Below the pieces are notes generated by a model. The model was not told the origin of the DNA. It did no database searches and was given only the letters and a program-made list of their open reading frames with translations. A stretch of DNA of 64,000 nucleotides from Lewinellaceae bacterium (GTDB taxonomy: Bacteria > Bacteroidota > Bacteroidia > Chitinophagales > Saprospiraceae). Shown here in pieces: positions 18,601-26,655 of the stretch (position 1 is the first letter of the stretch; every line of letters starts with the position of its first letter). The position numbers and the translations under genes were made by a program. Location: contig JACJYG010000014.1 in the NCBI GenBank assembly GCA_020636215.1, forward strand, positions 62,001 through 126,000, given 5' to 3'.

Positions 18601-21600
18601 ACGGCAACCGTAACTGTTGAAGATAATATAGCGCCGGTAGCGGTTTGTCAGGATATAACGGTGCAACTCGATGCCAATGGGGATGCCACCATTACCGAAA
18701 ACGACATAAATGACGGATCTTCGGACATCTGTGGTATCGCCAGCTTAAACCTTGATAAATCTGCCTTTGACTGCATGGATGCGCCCACCACAACGGTTAT
18801 CCTGACGGCAACCGACCTCAACGGCAACACGAGCACCTGTGGCGCTACTGTAACCGTCGAAGACAATGTCGCTCCTGAGGCCGTTTGCCAGAATATCACG
18901 GTTCAACTGGATGCCAATGGCATGGCCGTTATAATGGGTGCTGATGTGGATGGGGGCTCTGCTGACGCCTGTGGCATCGCCACCCTGGCCGTTGCGCCAA
19001 ATACATTTGATTGCGCCAATGTCGGCAACAATTCCGTTACCCTAACGGTGGCTGATAACAATGGCAATGAAAGTACCTGTGCCGCTACTGTAACGATAGA
19101 AGACAAGGTTGCGCCGGTGGCCCTTTGCCAGGATGTCACCGCCCAGTTGGATGCCAATGGGAACGCTTCCATCACGGCTGCCCAGGTAAACAATGGGTCC
19201 ACTGACGCATGCGGCATCGGTTCCTTCAGCCTGGATAACAGTTCCTTTAGCTGCGCGAACGTCGGCAACAATTCCGTTACCCTTTTGGTTACAGACGTCA
19301 ATGGCAACTCCAGTTCCTGCGACGCTACCGTGGTTATTGAAGACAACATTGCACCTTCTGCCATTTGCCAGGACATTACCGTTCAGCTCAGCGCCAGCGG
19401 AGCGGCCACCATTACCGCCGCTCAAGTAGACGGCGGCTCTACGGACAATTGCGGTATCGCCAGTCTTTCGGTAGCTCCGGATGCATTCGGCTGCGGTGAC
19501 GTAGGCATGAATACGGTTTTGCTTACTGCAACGGACGTGAATGGTAACTCCAGCAACTGCAACGCCACAGTAACGGTGGAAGACAATGTAGCCCCAGTGG
19601 CCCTGTGCCAGGATATCACCGTCCAATTGGACGCTAATGGCAACGCCACAATTGTGGCGGCTCAAATAGACAACGGCTCTTCTGATGCCTGTGGCATCGC
19701 CAGTCTTTCCGTAACGCCAAATATATTCGGCTGCAGCAATGTAGGGCCGAATGCGGTTACCCTCACCGTAATAGATTTGAACAGCAACAACAATACCTGT
19801 TCGGCTACCGTAACGATACAAGACAATGTAGCGCCGGCGCCGGTTTGTCAGGACCTGACCATCCAACTTGATGTCAATGGACAGGCTACCATCACCCCAC
19901 AACAGGTGGGCGGCAATTCCAACGACGCCTGCGGCATTGCCAGTATGAGCCTTACCAAAACGGATTTCAACTGTGCTTTTGTTGCCACCAGCCCGACCTT
20001 GGTGATCCTCACCGTGACGGATAACAACGGTAACTCCAGCACTTGTACCGCCGATATCACTGTTCAGGATAATGTAGCGCCTAACGCAATCTGCCAGGAC
20101 ATCACCGTCCAGTTGGACGCCAATGGTAATGCCGGCATCACGGCCGCCCAGGTCAATAACGGTTCTACCGACGCCTGTGGCATTCAGTCTGTCGCCGTCA
20201 GCCCGCAATCCTTCACTTGTGCAAATGTGGGCGCCAATGCTGTGTCCCTAACGGTAACTGATGTGAACGGCAACTCCAGCACCTGCACGGCCACCGTCAC
20301 GGTGGAAGACAACGAGGCGCCGGTAGTCCTTTGCCAGAACATCACGGTGCAGTTGGATGCCAATGGCGCAGCCTCGATAGTAGCCGCCGATGTAGACGGC
20401 GGCTCCGGCGATGCCTGCGGGGGGGTAAGCCTTTCTGTCACCCCGACAAACTTTGCCTGTTCCGATGTCGGCAATAACTCCGTCACCCTAACTGTGACAG
20501 ATGGGGAAGGTAACTCGGCAACCTGCACCGCAGTTGTAACGGTGGAAGACAATGTGGCTCCAGTTGCCCTGTGTCAGGATATCACCGTACAACTTAATGC
20601 TAACGGCAACGCCAACATTCAGCCTGGCGACATTGACGCCGGGTCCAATGATGCTTGCGGTATTCAATCGGTAGCCCTCAGCCAGCAGGCCTTCTCCTGC
20701 GCTGATGTGTTGGGCGCAATTGTTACCCTGGCTGTAACGGATGTCAACGACAATTCCAGCTCCTGTACCGCTACTGTAACGGTAGAAGACAACGTCGCGC
20801 CGGAGGCAATGTGCCAGGACATCACCATCCAGCTGGATGCTAACGGTATTGCATCTATTACGGCTGCCCAGGTGAACAACGGCTCCACTGATGCCTGTGG
20901 CATCGATAATATGTCGGTTAGCCCCAATAGCTTCGATTGTGCTGACGTCGGCGCCAATCCCTCCGCAATCCTCACTGTAATAGATGTTAATGGCAACAGT
21001 AATACCTGTAAAGCTACGGTAACCGTTGAAGACAACGTACCGCCCTTAGCGTTGTGCCAGGGCCTGACCATTCAGCTCGATGCCGGCGGGCAGGCTTCCA
21101 TCACGCCACAAGATGTCGACAACGGTTCTTCCGATGCCTGCGGTGTCGCCAGCCTGAGCCTGAGCCAGGAGGACTTCAGCTGCGCCAACATCCCGGTCAA
21201 TCCCACCTTGGTCGTCCTGACGGTAACGGATATCAATGGCAATTCCAGTAATTGTACAGCTAATATCGCAGTTGAAGACCAGATAATGCCAGTTGCTATT
21301 TGCCAGGATATTACGGTTCAGCTTGATGCAAATGGTTCGGCTACTATTACCGGGCCGGACATTGACGGGGGCTCTTCTGATAATTGTGGTATTGCCGCGT
21401 TGTCAGCCAGCCCCAATAGCTTCACCTGCGCCGATATTGGCCCGAATACCGTTACGCTGACGGTAACGGACCTGTACGGCAACTCCAGCACCTGCACGGC
21501 TACGGTAACCGTTGAAGATAACCTGCTGCCGGTAGCCCTTTGCCAGAACATCACGGTGCAATTGGATGCCAACGGCGACGCTTCGATAGTGGCCGCCGAT

Positions 21601-24600
21601 GTAGACGGCGGCTCCGGTGATGCCTGCGGTATCGCCAACCTGTCGGCCAACCCGACAAGCTTCACCTGTTCCGATGTCGGGAATAACCCTGTTACCCTCA
21701 CCGTTACGGATGACAACGGCAACTCCAGTTCCTGCATTGCCACAGTAACGGTGGAAGACAATGTGGCGCCGGCCGCCGTTTGCCAGAACCTTACCGTACA
21801 ACTCAATGCGTCTGGTAATGCCGCTGTCACTTCGGCCAATATCGGCAGTAACTCCACCGATGCCTGCGGGATTGCCTTCCTCTTTATTGATAATAGCAAT
21901 TTCAGCTGTGCAGATGTCGGGCCGAACACGGTAACCCTGACCGCCATAGATGTGAACAGCAATGTCTCTACCTGCACCGCAGTTGTAAGGGTGGAAGACA
22001 ACGTCGCTCCGGCCGCCCTGTGTCAGGACATTACCGTACAGTTGGACGCCAATGGCGCCGCGTCGATCTCAGGAGGAGCGGTAGATGCGGGTTCTTCCGA
22101 CGCCTGCGGTATCGCCAGCCTGTTGGCAAGCCCCAACAGCTTTGATTGTACTGATGTGGGCAATAACAACTCCGTTACGCTGACGGTAACGGATGTGAAT
22201 GGCAACTCCAGTACCTGCACAGCTACCATAACCGTTGAAGACAAGGTAGCGCCCGTGGCGCTGTGCCAGGACCTGACCATACAGCTCGATGCCGGCGGGC
22301 AGGCTTCCATCACGCCACAGGATGTCGACAACGGCTCTTCCGATGCCTGCGGCGTCGCCAGCCTGAGCCTGAGCCAGGAGGACTTCAGCTGCGCCAATAT
22401 TGCGGTTAACCCTACCTTGGTAGCTCTGGCCGTAACCGACATTTACGGCAACAGCAGCAGTTGTACCGCGAGAGTGACTGTCGAAGACAATATCGCACCC
22501 GTGGCGCTTTGCGAGGATGTGACGGTGCAGCTCGACGCGAACGGCAATGGATCTACCACTGCTGATCAGGTAGACAATGGTTCCAATGACGCTTGCGGCA
22601 TTCAGTCGGTAGTGCTTAGTATGGAGTTGTTCAGTTGCGCTGATGTGGGAATCAATCCAGTAACGCTAACCGTAACGGATGTCAATGAAAATACTTCCAC
22701 CTGTACGGCAACAGTAATGGTAGAAGATAATGTGGCGCCGGTAGCTTTATGCCAGGACATCACCGTCCAGTTGGATGGATCGGGAAATGCCTTGATCACC
22801 TCCTTTGATATTGGTGGTGGCTCCACGGATGCCTGTGGTATTGCCTTCCTTTTCATCGACAACGATGACTTTACCTGCGCGGATGTCGGGCCGAATACAG
22901 TCACTATAACGGCCATAGATGTGAACAGCAATGTTTCTAACTGCTCCGCTACGGTAACGGTAGAAGACAATGTGGCGCCCACAGCGTTATGTCAGGATAT
23001 CACTGTACAGTTGGACGATAGTGGCGTGGCATCCATTACTGCCGCCCAGGTAGATGGCGGCTCTTCTGACGCCTGCGGCATCGCCAGCATTTCGGCAATC
23101 CCCAACAACTTCGACTGTGGAAAGGTCGGTGCTAATCCGGTCACGCTTACTGTGACAGATGTCAACGGAAACAGCAGCAGCTGTGCTGCAACCGTAATGG
23201 TGGAAGACAACATCGCCCCGGTAGCCCTTTGCCAGAACATTACAATTCAGTTGGACGCCGGCGGCTCCGCTATTATTGCGGGTGAAGATTTAGATGGCGG
23301 TTCTTCCGACGCCTGTGGCATTGAGTCGGTAGCTGTTAGTCAGAAATCATTCAGTTGTATCGATGTGGGTGTCAATCCGGTGACGCTAACCGTAACGGAT
23401 GTGAATGGCAATACTTCCTTCTGCTCCGCTACGGTAACGGTAGAAGACAATGTAGCGCCGGTAGCCTTATGCCAGGACATTACCGTTCAGTTGGATGCTA
23501 ACGGCACGGCTTCCATTACCGCTGCACAGGTGGATGGAGGATCCTCAGACGCCTGCGGGACAACTCCTGCTACCATAAGCCTCAATAGCTTCGACTGTAG
23601 CGACGTGGGCCTCAATTCGGTCACGCTTACTGTGACAGATGTCAACGGAAACAGCAGCAGCTGTACCGCAACCGTAACGGTAGAAGATAATGTAGCGCCC
23701 CGGACAGAGTGCCAGGGCGTCATCGTCCAGTTGAATGCCAATGGCGCCTACAACCTTTCTGCCGGATCAATTGATGGTGGTTCTTCCGACGCCTGCGGCA
23801 TCGCCGGCCTGTCGGTAAGCCCCAATAGTTTTGGTTGCGATGATTTAGGCGACAATCCGGTGACGCTTACCGCAACGGATGTCAACGGCAATTCAAGCAG
23901 CTGCATGGCCATTGTAACCGTTGAGGATGTTACTGCTCCAGTGGCGGTGTGCCTCAATACTACTGTTTCCCTTGATGCCTCGGGGGCATACACCTTGCTG
24001 GAAACAGATGTACTGGACTTTGTGAACTCTTATGACAACTGCAGCTTCTCTGTGAGCAGTATCAGCACTGACATGGTAAGCTGTGACGATTTTGAAACGA
24101 CGATCCCTGTCCTTGTCACCATCATGGATCCAAGCGGCAATACGGATGATTGCATCGCCAACGTCTATGTAGAAAGAGGCGATGCGCTGCCTGCTCCCTG
24201 GAGTAGCCAGGACATCGGCAACCCTGGCGCCGGCAATACTTATGATTTTGACCCGTGCCAAATGCCGCCCAGGTTCACCATTACGGCCAACGCTAACAAT
24301 AGCAACTCGGCCAGTGACAACATCGCTTTCATTGAGCAGGAGCTGTGTGGCGATTTCCAGATCACCGTTCGGATAGAGAGTGTGACACCTACCGGCTACG
24401 CCGGCCTGATGGCCCGTGAGAGCAGTGCGTCAGGCAGCAAAATGGTGGGGATGTATTCCAACCTGAGCAGCCTGGTGCGCTGGGAAAGCCGCGCCATTAC
24501 CAATGGAAACCGACTGCAGAACTTCTTCTTCAATCCATTGCCTTACTGGCTGCGGTTGCAACGCCAGGGCAATTTGTTTTATGGTTATGCTTCCTACGAT

Positions 24601-25056
24601 GGTGTCAATTTTTCAATTGTAACGGCCCAGCAAATACCTATGAACGGCTGTCTGGAGGTAGGCTTGGCTGCTTTTACCAATGTTACAGGCATACCGGCTA
24701 CAGTGGTGTTCAGCAATGTTTCTGTTGAAGGCGGGGTGTTGCCGTTAGCCAACCTGCCTGGCAACGATCTACAGGAAGCTGCGGCGGGCAAAGAGCCTAT
24801 GCAGGTGCAGTTATACCCCAACCCTGCCAGGGATATGGTAACCCTGGAACTGCTTGGCGTAAGCCCTGAGGCTAGCGCTACGACGGTCCTGCGCCTGCGT
24901 AACCAGCAGGGCAAGCTCATCGAAGAACGCCGGTTCGACGGCGACGCCTTGCGTGTGGAATGGGACATCAACCGGCTCCAGTCTGGCTTGTACCAGATTG
25001 AGGTGGACCGGACAAACGAAGCACCTCAGGTTGTCCGCTTTATCAAGGCGGAATAG
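12610..25056 (+). CDS. giant T9SS-exported repeat protein: P domain, HYR repeats, ~30 'CQDITVQLD' modules, TLD-like insert, sorting domain
   Basis: 4148 residues. In order: long signal peptide (cleavage near L-Q-S-Q, about 50); a beta-rich region; a proprotein-convertase-type P domain (about 390-555, with H-T-Y-P-D-D-I-D-M-F-L and G-S-W-S-L-Y-I-Y-D); three nearly identical HYR repeats (about 605-850); a further beta region; then about 30 modules of roughly 80 residues of the form A-P-V-A-x-C-Q-D-I-T-V-Q-L-D … S-S-D-A-C-G-I … C-x-A-T-V-T-V-E-D-N, broken by two more HYR repeats (about 1757-1930). The second module is split by a TLD-like domain (about 1194-1368). The end has a DUF1349-like lectin-fold domain (about 3862-4045) and a T9SS type A sorting domain (Y-P-N-P-A-R-D …). 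Each module has paired Cys. It is probably a surface or released adhesin; single transcript ending in a strong terminator. Confidence 0.95.
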   Translation: MKKQIYTVSFMHALRYHLPNVSGGSFLATIASLGIIGGLALLTPSALQSQTVFWSDDFEITDSPSSGTRTPEVEDRDSNNDFFGRLNRQSGQPAGESGTTPTFVLGGNISLNQEFTNISGNRFWGGEDHDDNGVGGSGNAELDIVWSGIDISGWSNIQFLGLFGATDANQFESDNQVYVEYRIDGNGSWIQGLRIEADGNGDWAVDTDDDGTGESPVLSEALQELTFSIVGTGTSLELRIRVNVNSGDEEWAIDNFRLRGCAAPTITLGSIPAVCQGTTSASLSYSATTNNPNQYSIDFDNDANTAGFGDVTNATLAASPISIAVPGAVAAGAYNATLTVTNSSTSCTSAGYPITITVGTVPAFNVTATPSSISCGGSSSLSVTGLPAGGNQTFSNTSSISIPASGTSGVADPYPSTITVSGLATSGVTVASVQIDGLSHTYPDDIDMFLVGPNGQSIWLMSDAGGGAGISNYQIAFADGGNSQNSNSISNNTTYAPENFGSGDPVSPPGTLLTALSGFTGDPNGSWSLYIYDDGSQDIGSLSNGWSITFTSPAITYNYLWSNSSTSSSQTVSPAMTTTYFVTVTDPLTSCFGVGSVTVTVTDNVNPSITCPANISVNNDAGQCTAVVTYIAPVGTDNCASPTTAQTAGLSSGSAFPLGATTNTFTVTDGSSNTASCSFTVTVSDAELPAISCPANISVNNDAGQCTAVVTYIAPVGTDNCASPTTAQTAGLSSGSVFPLGATTNTFTVTDGSSNTASCSFTVTVSDAELPAISCPANISVNNDAGQCTAVVTYIAPVGTDNCASPTTAQTAGLSSGSVFPLGATTNTFTVTDAAGNSAACSFTVTVNDTEAPTITCPANISVNSDANCQASMPDFTQTAGITLANSSSGFSNIQGQNNWYYGQYFAFQSGNFAQLPLWTGFVWTDVQSFSTPFLDPNGGHPGVDDLKWAVRRWVSDYAGNVTISGDFYDRNTGCGDGANVRILHNGTEVYQYLDIPGGSFPYSIVLAVQAGDLIDFVIDPKFDSGCDDTHFTANISIANGLSVSDNCTLASVTQSPAAGSILSVGSTTVTLTATDLAGNSNNCALTVTVADNTPPVAVCQDITVQLDANGGASITAAQVDNGSSDNCAIQNMVVNPSAFTCAEIGGNTVSLTVTDVNGNSSSCSATVAVEDNVAPVAICQDITIQLEDNGQYASGMLIPGSLIADAADDLQLRTWLGNLNASGTLLYRKTVDGSTASAFHSKVDGQGATITLIKLDNGLIIGGYADVDWSGAGYTGNSNNFLFSLSNNYKHENNIGNFFQYNYSGYGPTWGGGHDLNISGNMTTGYANLGHSYNCRVGAYATATCRDDFAGSYSSWQAIEIEVYQVNASGGGGTGIAALIDGGSYDNCSSVILSANQTEFDCSAIGQNTVILTVSDAYGNNSTCNATVTVEDNVAPVAVCQDITVQLDASGNGPTTAAAVNNGSSDACGIQSIVLSQQSFSCSEVGSNSVTLTVTDVNGNESTCNATVTVEDNVAPVAVCQDITVQLDASGNGPTTAAAVNNGSSDACGIQSIVLSQQSFSCSEVGSNAVTLTVTDVNGNESTCNATVTVEDNVAPVAVCQDITVQLDASGNGPTTAAAVNNGSSDACGIQSIVLSQQSFSCSEVGSNAVTLTVTDVNGNESTCNATVTVEDNVAPVAVCQDITVQLDASGNGPTTAAAVNNGSSDACGIQSIVLSQQSFSCSEVGSNAVTLTVTDVNGNESTCNATVTVEDNVAPAITCPGNITVNSVGANCSQLVQWPAITASDACGVASIIWGATNGVSVIDFGALGGFGLFPVGTTTVTYTATDDNGNASSCSFTVMVNDMEAPTVNCPAAITVNNAPGACGANVSWPPLIANDNCSVASLTANYNSGDFFSVGATTVTYVATDNSSNSASCSFDVTVNDTEAPVVDCQDITVQLDASGQVSVAAGEVAGGSTDNCGIAGLAVTPNSFGCGEVGPNTVTLTVTDINTNSSSCTATVTVEDNIAPVAVCQDITVQLDANGDATITENDINDGSSDICGIASLNLDKSAFDCMDAPTTTVILTATDLNGNTSTCGATVTVEDNVAPEAVCQNITVQLDANGMAVIMGADVDGGSADACGIATLAVAPNTFDCANVGNNSVTLTVADNNGNESTCAATVTIEDKVAPVALCQDVTAQLDANGNASITAAQVNNGSTDACGIGSFSLDNSSFSCANVGNNSVTLLVTDVNGNSSSCDATVVIEDNIAPSAICQDITVQLSASGAATITAAQVDGGSTDNCGIASLSVAPDAFGCGDVGMNTVLLTATDVNGNSSNCNATVTVEDNVAPVALCQDITVQLDANGNATIVAAQIDNGSSDACGIASLSVTPNIFGCSNVGPNAVTLTVIDLNSNNNTCSATVTIQDNVAPAPVCQDLTIQLDVNGQATITPQQVGGNSNDACGIASMSLTKTDFNCAFVATSPTLVILTVTDNNGNSSTCTADITVQDNVAPNAICQDITVQLDANGNAGITAAQVNNGSTDACGIQSVAVSPQSFTCANVGANAVSLTVTDVNGNSSTCTATVTVEDNEAPVVLCQNITVQLDANGAASIVAADVDGGSGDACGGVSLSVTPTNFACSDVGNNSVTLTVTDGEGNSATCTAVVTVEDNVAPVALCQDITVQLNANGNANIQPGDIDAGSNDACGIQSVALSQQAFSCADVLGAIVTLAVTDVNDNSSSCTATVTVEDNVAPEAMCQDITIQLDANGIASITAAQVNNGSTDACGIDNMSVSPNSFDCADVGANPSAILTVIDVNGNSNTCKATVTVEDNVPPLALCQGLTIQLDAGGQASITPQDVDNGSSDACGVASLSLSQEDFSCANIPVNPTLVVLTVTDINGNSSNCTANIAVEDQIMPVAICQDITVQLDANGSATITGPDIDGGSSDNCGIAALSASPNSFTCADIGPNTVTLTVTDLYGNSSTCTATVTVEDNLLPVALCQNITVQLDANGDASIVAADVDGGSGDACGIANLSANPTSFTCSDVGNNPVTLTVTDDNGNSSSCIATVTVEDNVAPAAVCQNLTVQLNASGNAAVTSANIGSNSTDACGIAFLFIDNSNFSCADVGPNTVTLTAIDVNSNVSTCTAVVRVEDNVAPAALCQDITVQLDANGAASISGGAVDAGSSDACGIASLLASPNSFDCTDVGNNNSVTLTVTDVNGNSSTCTATITVEDKVAPVALCQDLTIQLDAGGQASITPQDVDNGSSDACGVASLSLSQEDFSCANIAVNPTLVALAVTDIYGNSSSCTARVTVEDNIAPVALCEDVTVQLDANGNGSTTADQVDNGSNDACGIQSVVLSMELFSCADVGINPVTLTVTDVNENTSTCTATVMVEDNVAPVALCQDITVQLDGSGNALITSFDIGGGSTDACGIAFLFIDNDDFTCADVGPNTVTITAIDVNSNVSNCSATVTVEDNVAPTALCQDITVQLDDSGVASITAAQVDGGSSDACGIASISAIPNNFDCGKVGANPVTLTVTDVNGNSSSCAATVMVEDNIAPVALCQNITIQLDAGGSAIIAGEDLDGGSSDACGIESVAVSQKSFSCIDVGVNPVTLTVTDVNGNTSFCSATVTVEDNVAPVALCQDITVQLDANGTASITAAQVDGGSSDACGTTPATISLNSFDCSDVGLNSVTLTVTDVNGNSSSCTATVTVEDNVAPRTECQGVIVQLNANGAYNLSAGSIDGGSSDACGIAGLSVSPNSFGCDDLGDNPVTLTATDVNGNSSSCMAIVTVEDVTAPVAVCLNTTVSLDASGAYTLLETDVLDFVNSYDNCSFSVSSISTDMVSCDDFETTIPVLVTIMDPSGNTDDCIANVYVERGDALPAPWSSQDIGNPGAGNTYDFDPCQMPPRFTITANANNSNSASDNIAFIEQELCGDFQITVRIESVTPTGYAGLMARESSASGSKMVGMYSNLSSLVRWESRAITNGNRLQNFFFNPLPYWLRLQRQGNLFYGYASYDGVNFSIVTAQQIPMNGCLEVGLAAFTNVTGIPATVVFSNVSVEGGVLPLANLPGNDLQEAAAGKEPMQVQLYPNPARDMVTLELLGVSPEASATTVLRLRNQQGKLIEERRFDGDALRVEWDINRLQSGLYQIEVDRTNEAPQVVRFIKAE
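14440..15092 (+). repeat. three near-identical 246-bp HYR-coding repeats
   Basis: The segment starting at the codons for C-P-A-N-I-S-V-N recurs at 14449, 14695 and 14941, exactly 246 bp (82 codons) apart, with only scattered single-base differences. The third copy diverges after about 15092. Near identity at silent positions implies recent duplication or gene conversion. Confidence 0.9.
16190..16712 (+). other. TLD-like domain embedded in a repeat module of the giant protein
   Basis: Inside the second C-Q-D-I-T module, after I-Q-L-E-D-N-G-Q, about 175 extra residues are inserted before the module resumes with the D-N-C-S and N-T-V-I-L-T-V parts. The insert reads L-L-Y-R-K-T-V-D-G-S-T-A-S-A-F-H-S-K-V-D then G-x-T-I-T-L-I-K, G-G-Y-A-D-V-D-W, F-L-F-S-L, Y-G-P-T-W-G-G-G-H-D-L, Y-A-N-L-G-H-S-Y and ends I-E-I-E-V-Y-Q-V. 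This is the order of conserved blocks of TLD (TLDc) domains, known mainly from eukaryotic OXR1/NCOA7/TBC1D24 proteins. Extracellular use here is inference. Confidence 0.8.
16921..17880 (+). repeat. four near-identical 240-bp tandem repeats in the giant gene
   Basis: Units begin at 16921, 17161, 17401 and 17641 with the codons for V-A-V-C-Q-D-I-T and are exactly 240 bp (80 codons) long. They differ at only a few positions each, mostly silent. Other modules of the gene are far more diverged, so this block is the youngest expansion. Confidence 0.95.
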
Positions 25057-25083
25057 TACCTACGGAGGTAAGTTAAAACAGGA

Positions 25084-25118
25084 GCGGCCTTTCCCGGATA
25101 AGGAAAGGCCGCTTTTTT
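25084..25118 (+). terminator. strong intrinsic terminator of the giant gene
   Basis: GCGGCCTTTCC (25084-25094) pairs perfectly with GGAAAGGCCGC (25102-25112), loop of 7, followed by TTTTTT. It lies 28 nt after the stop and faces the convergent amine oxidase gene. Almost the same hairpin follows the gene ending at 33549. Confidence 0.9.
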
Positions 25119-25155
25119 ATTCGATTCGAATTATTTTTTAAGACACGGTATCTGA

Positions 25156-26232
25156 TTAAAGCCCCTCTCCGGTAGTTGGCCGGGCTATGTTATCGGCCAC
25201 CAGGCGGCCGGAGAATACCGCTCCGTCCATATAGCCTCCGAATTCCGGCGAAGTTTCCGCCCCGGCGAAGTAGAACCGGCCATCGAGGACAGGTTTTGCA
25301 AAAATGGGGTGCCCGTTGTTCTGATGGGGCAGGATATAGCCGTCGTAAGGGGTATGCGTGAAAGGTTCCTGCGGCCAGATGCATTCAGAATAGGATACGA
25401 AATCAGCGGCTTCCGGGCCGAGCAGCCGGCTGATCTGCCGGGTGAGCAGGGCCAGGCGTTCCTCCTGGCGGAAGACAGCTACTTCACCGGCGAGGAAGCC
25501 TTTGAGGGCAAAGGCCGTCCCTTCGACATTGCTATGGTCATATACTTCCGTGGCTGGACCGGACTGGCTGAAGATCGTCCCGGAGAAGCCTTTTTCCCGC
25601 CAGAACGGCCGGGCGTATTCCAGTCCGAATTTGACTGATTCCCCCATCCAGGTATGGGTCTGCGCCATGATATGGAGTAGCTGCTCCGGTAGTGCCGGCT
25701 GGAAATTTACGGTTTTGAACAGGAGGCGGGGCGGTAGGGTGGAGATGGCTGACTGGCAGCGATAAGCTATTCCATTTTGATCCGTCAGCACCAGGGCATC
25801 AGCCTCCAGGCGTACTTCCCGGATAGCCGTATTCAATTGAATATTCTCCTGGCCTACTTCCCTTACCAGCGTTGCGATGAGGGCTCGCGTACCACCCCTA
25901 ACCCGGTGGTAGGGCTCATCGTTGGGCGGCACCTCGAATTTTTGAGGAGGGGCAAAGGACATAGTCTCCATCAGGGCGATGCCTTTACCGTATTGGTCAA
26001 AGTACCCGATGCCCAGCTCATCTATCAATTCCAGTAGGTGGACATGCTTGTCGCCAAACCAGGTAGCCCCCATTTCCATAGGTACGCCAAGCCCGGAACC
26101 GGCTACGGTGTGAATGCGCCCTCCAGCCCTGGAGCGTGCTTCGAGCACTAGAAAGGGGACACCTTTCTTTTTTAGTTCGTAGGCGGCTGTCAGGCCGCTC
26201 AGGCCGGCGCCGAGGATGAGGGTTTGGTGCAT
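25156..26232 (-). CDS. FAD-dependent amine oxidase (monoamine oxidase family)
   Basis: 358 residues. The N-terminal Rossmann dinucleotide-binding motif is G-A-G-L-S-G-L-T-A-A, followed by E-A-R-S-R-A-G-G-R-I (the second FAD motif with R-x-G-G-R). Near the C-terminus, F-A-G-A-E-T-S-P-E-F-G-G-Y-M-D-G-A is the classic FAD-contact motif of amine oxidases. The length is shorter than typical MAO (about 450), matching the compact bacterial group. No signal peptide, so probably cytoplasmic. It is convergent with the giant gene and has no obvious operon partner. Confidence 0.9.
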   Translation of the reverse strand: MHQTLILGAGLSGLTAAYELKKKGVPFLVLEARSRAGGRIHTVAGSGLGVPMEMGATWFGDKHVHLLELIDELGIGYFDQYGKGIALMETMSFAPPQKFEVPPNDEPYHRVRGGTRALIATLVREVGQENIQLNTAIREVRLEADALVLTDQNGIAYRCQSAISTLPPRLLFKTVNFQPALPEQLLHIMAQTHTWMGESVKFGLEYARPFWREKGFSGTIFSQSGPATEVYDHSNVEGTAFALKGFLAGEVAVFRQEERLALLTRQISRLLGPEAADFVSYSECIWPQEPFTHTPYDGYILPHQNNGHPIFAKPVLDGRFYFAGAETSPEFGGYMDGAVFSGRLVADNIARPTTGEGL

Positions 26233-26655
26233 GGTGTTTTAGTTTTTTGTAGCAACTGTAAAGGCGTAATTCATCTCCACTTATTTGAACAAGGGGGGCG
26301 GCAATGGGTTCAATGGGATTGGGCGTTTGGGAAGGTTTAGAGCGGTTGAGGGGGTTGATGAGGTTCACCTATCCGGGCGCCTCACTTTAAATTGTTAAAT
26401 TTCCTGAAACCTTTTCCGTAAATGATCGTATCGGTCTTCCAAAGGTTATTATCCCGGACTTTCGGAAGCTGTATGGCCTTTATTCCCTCCACGCAAAGCC
26501 ATTTCCCAAAAACGTAGATTATTGTGCCTTCTCACTCTGGCTTCGCCTGCTTGCCGGGCGGAGAAGTAAGGCGCGTTGCGCCATCCTCGCGTTGTTAGCG
26601 CAGGTGAAAATCAGATTAACCTAAACAATTATAAACCTCGGAAAAACTACTGCAT
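26233..26655. other. 423-bp divergent intergenic region
   Basis: Separates the divergent amine oxidase and metalloprotease genes and must hold promoters for both. There is no ORF of note and no consensus -7/-33 pair that I trust. A small stem GGCGC-GTT-GCGCC occurs near 26570-26582. Confidence 0.4.

Noticed and set aside
19042..20208. 388-codon minus-strand ORF opposite the C-Q-D-I-T modules
   Set aside because: Repeats of the antisense frame with the same 80-codon period as the sense gene; composition is an artefact of the sense codon bias.
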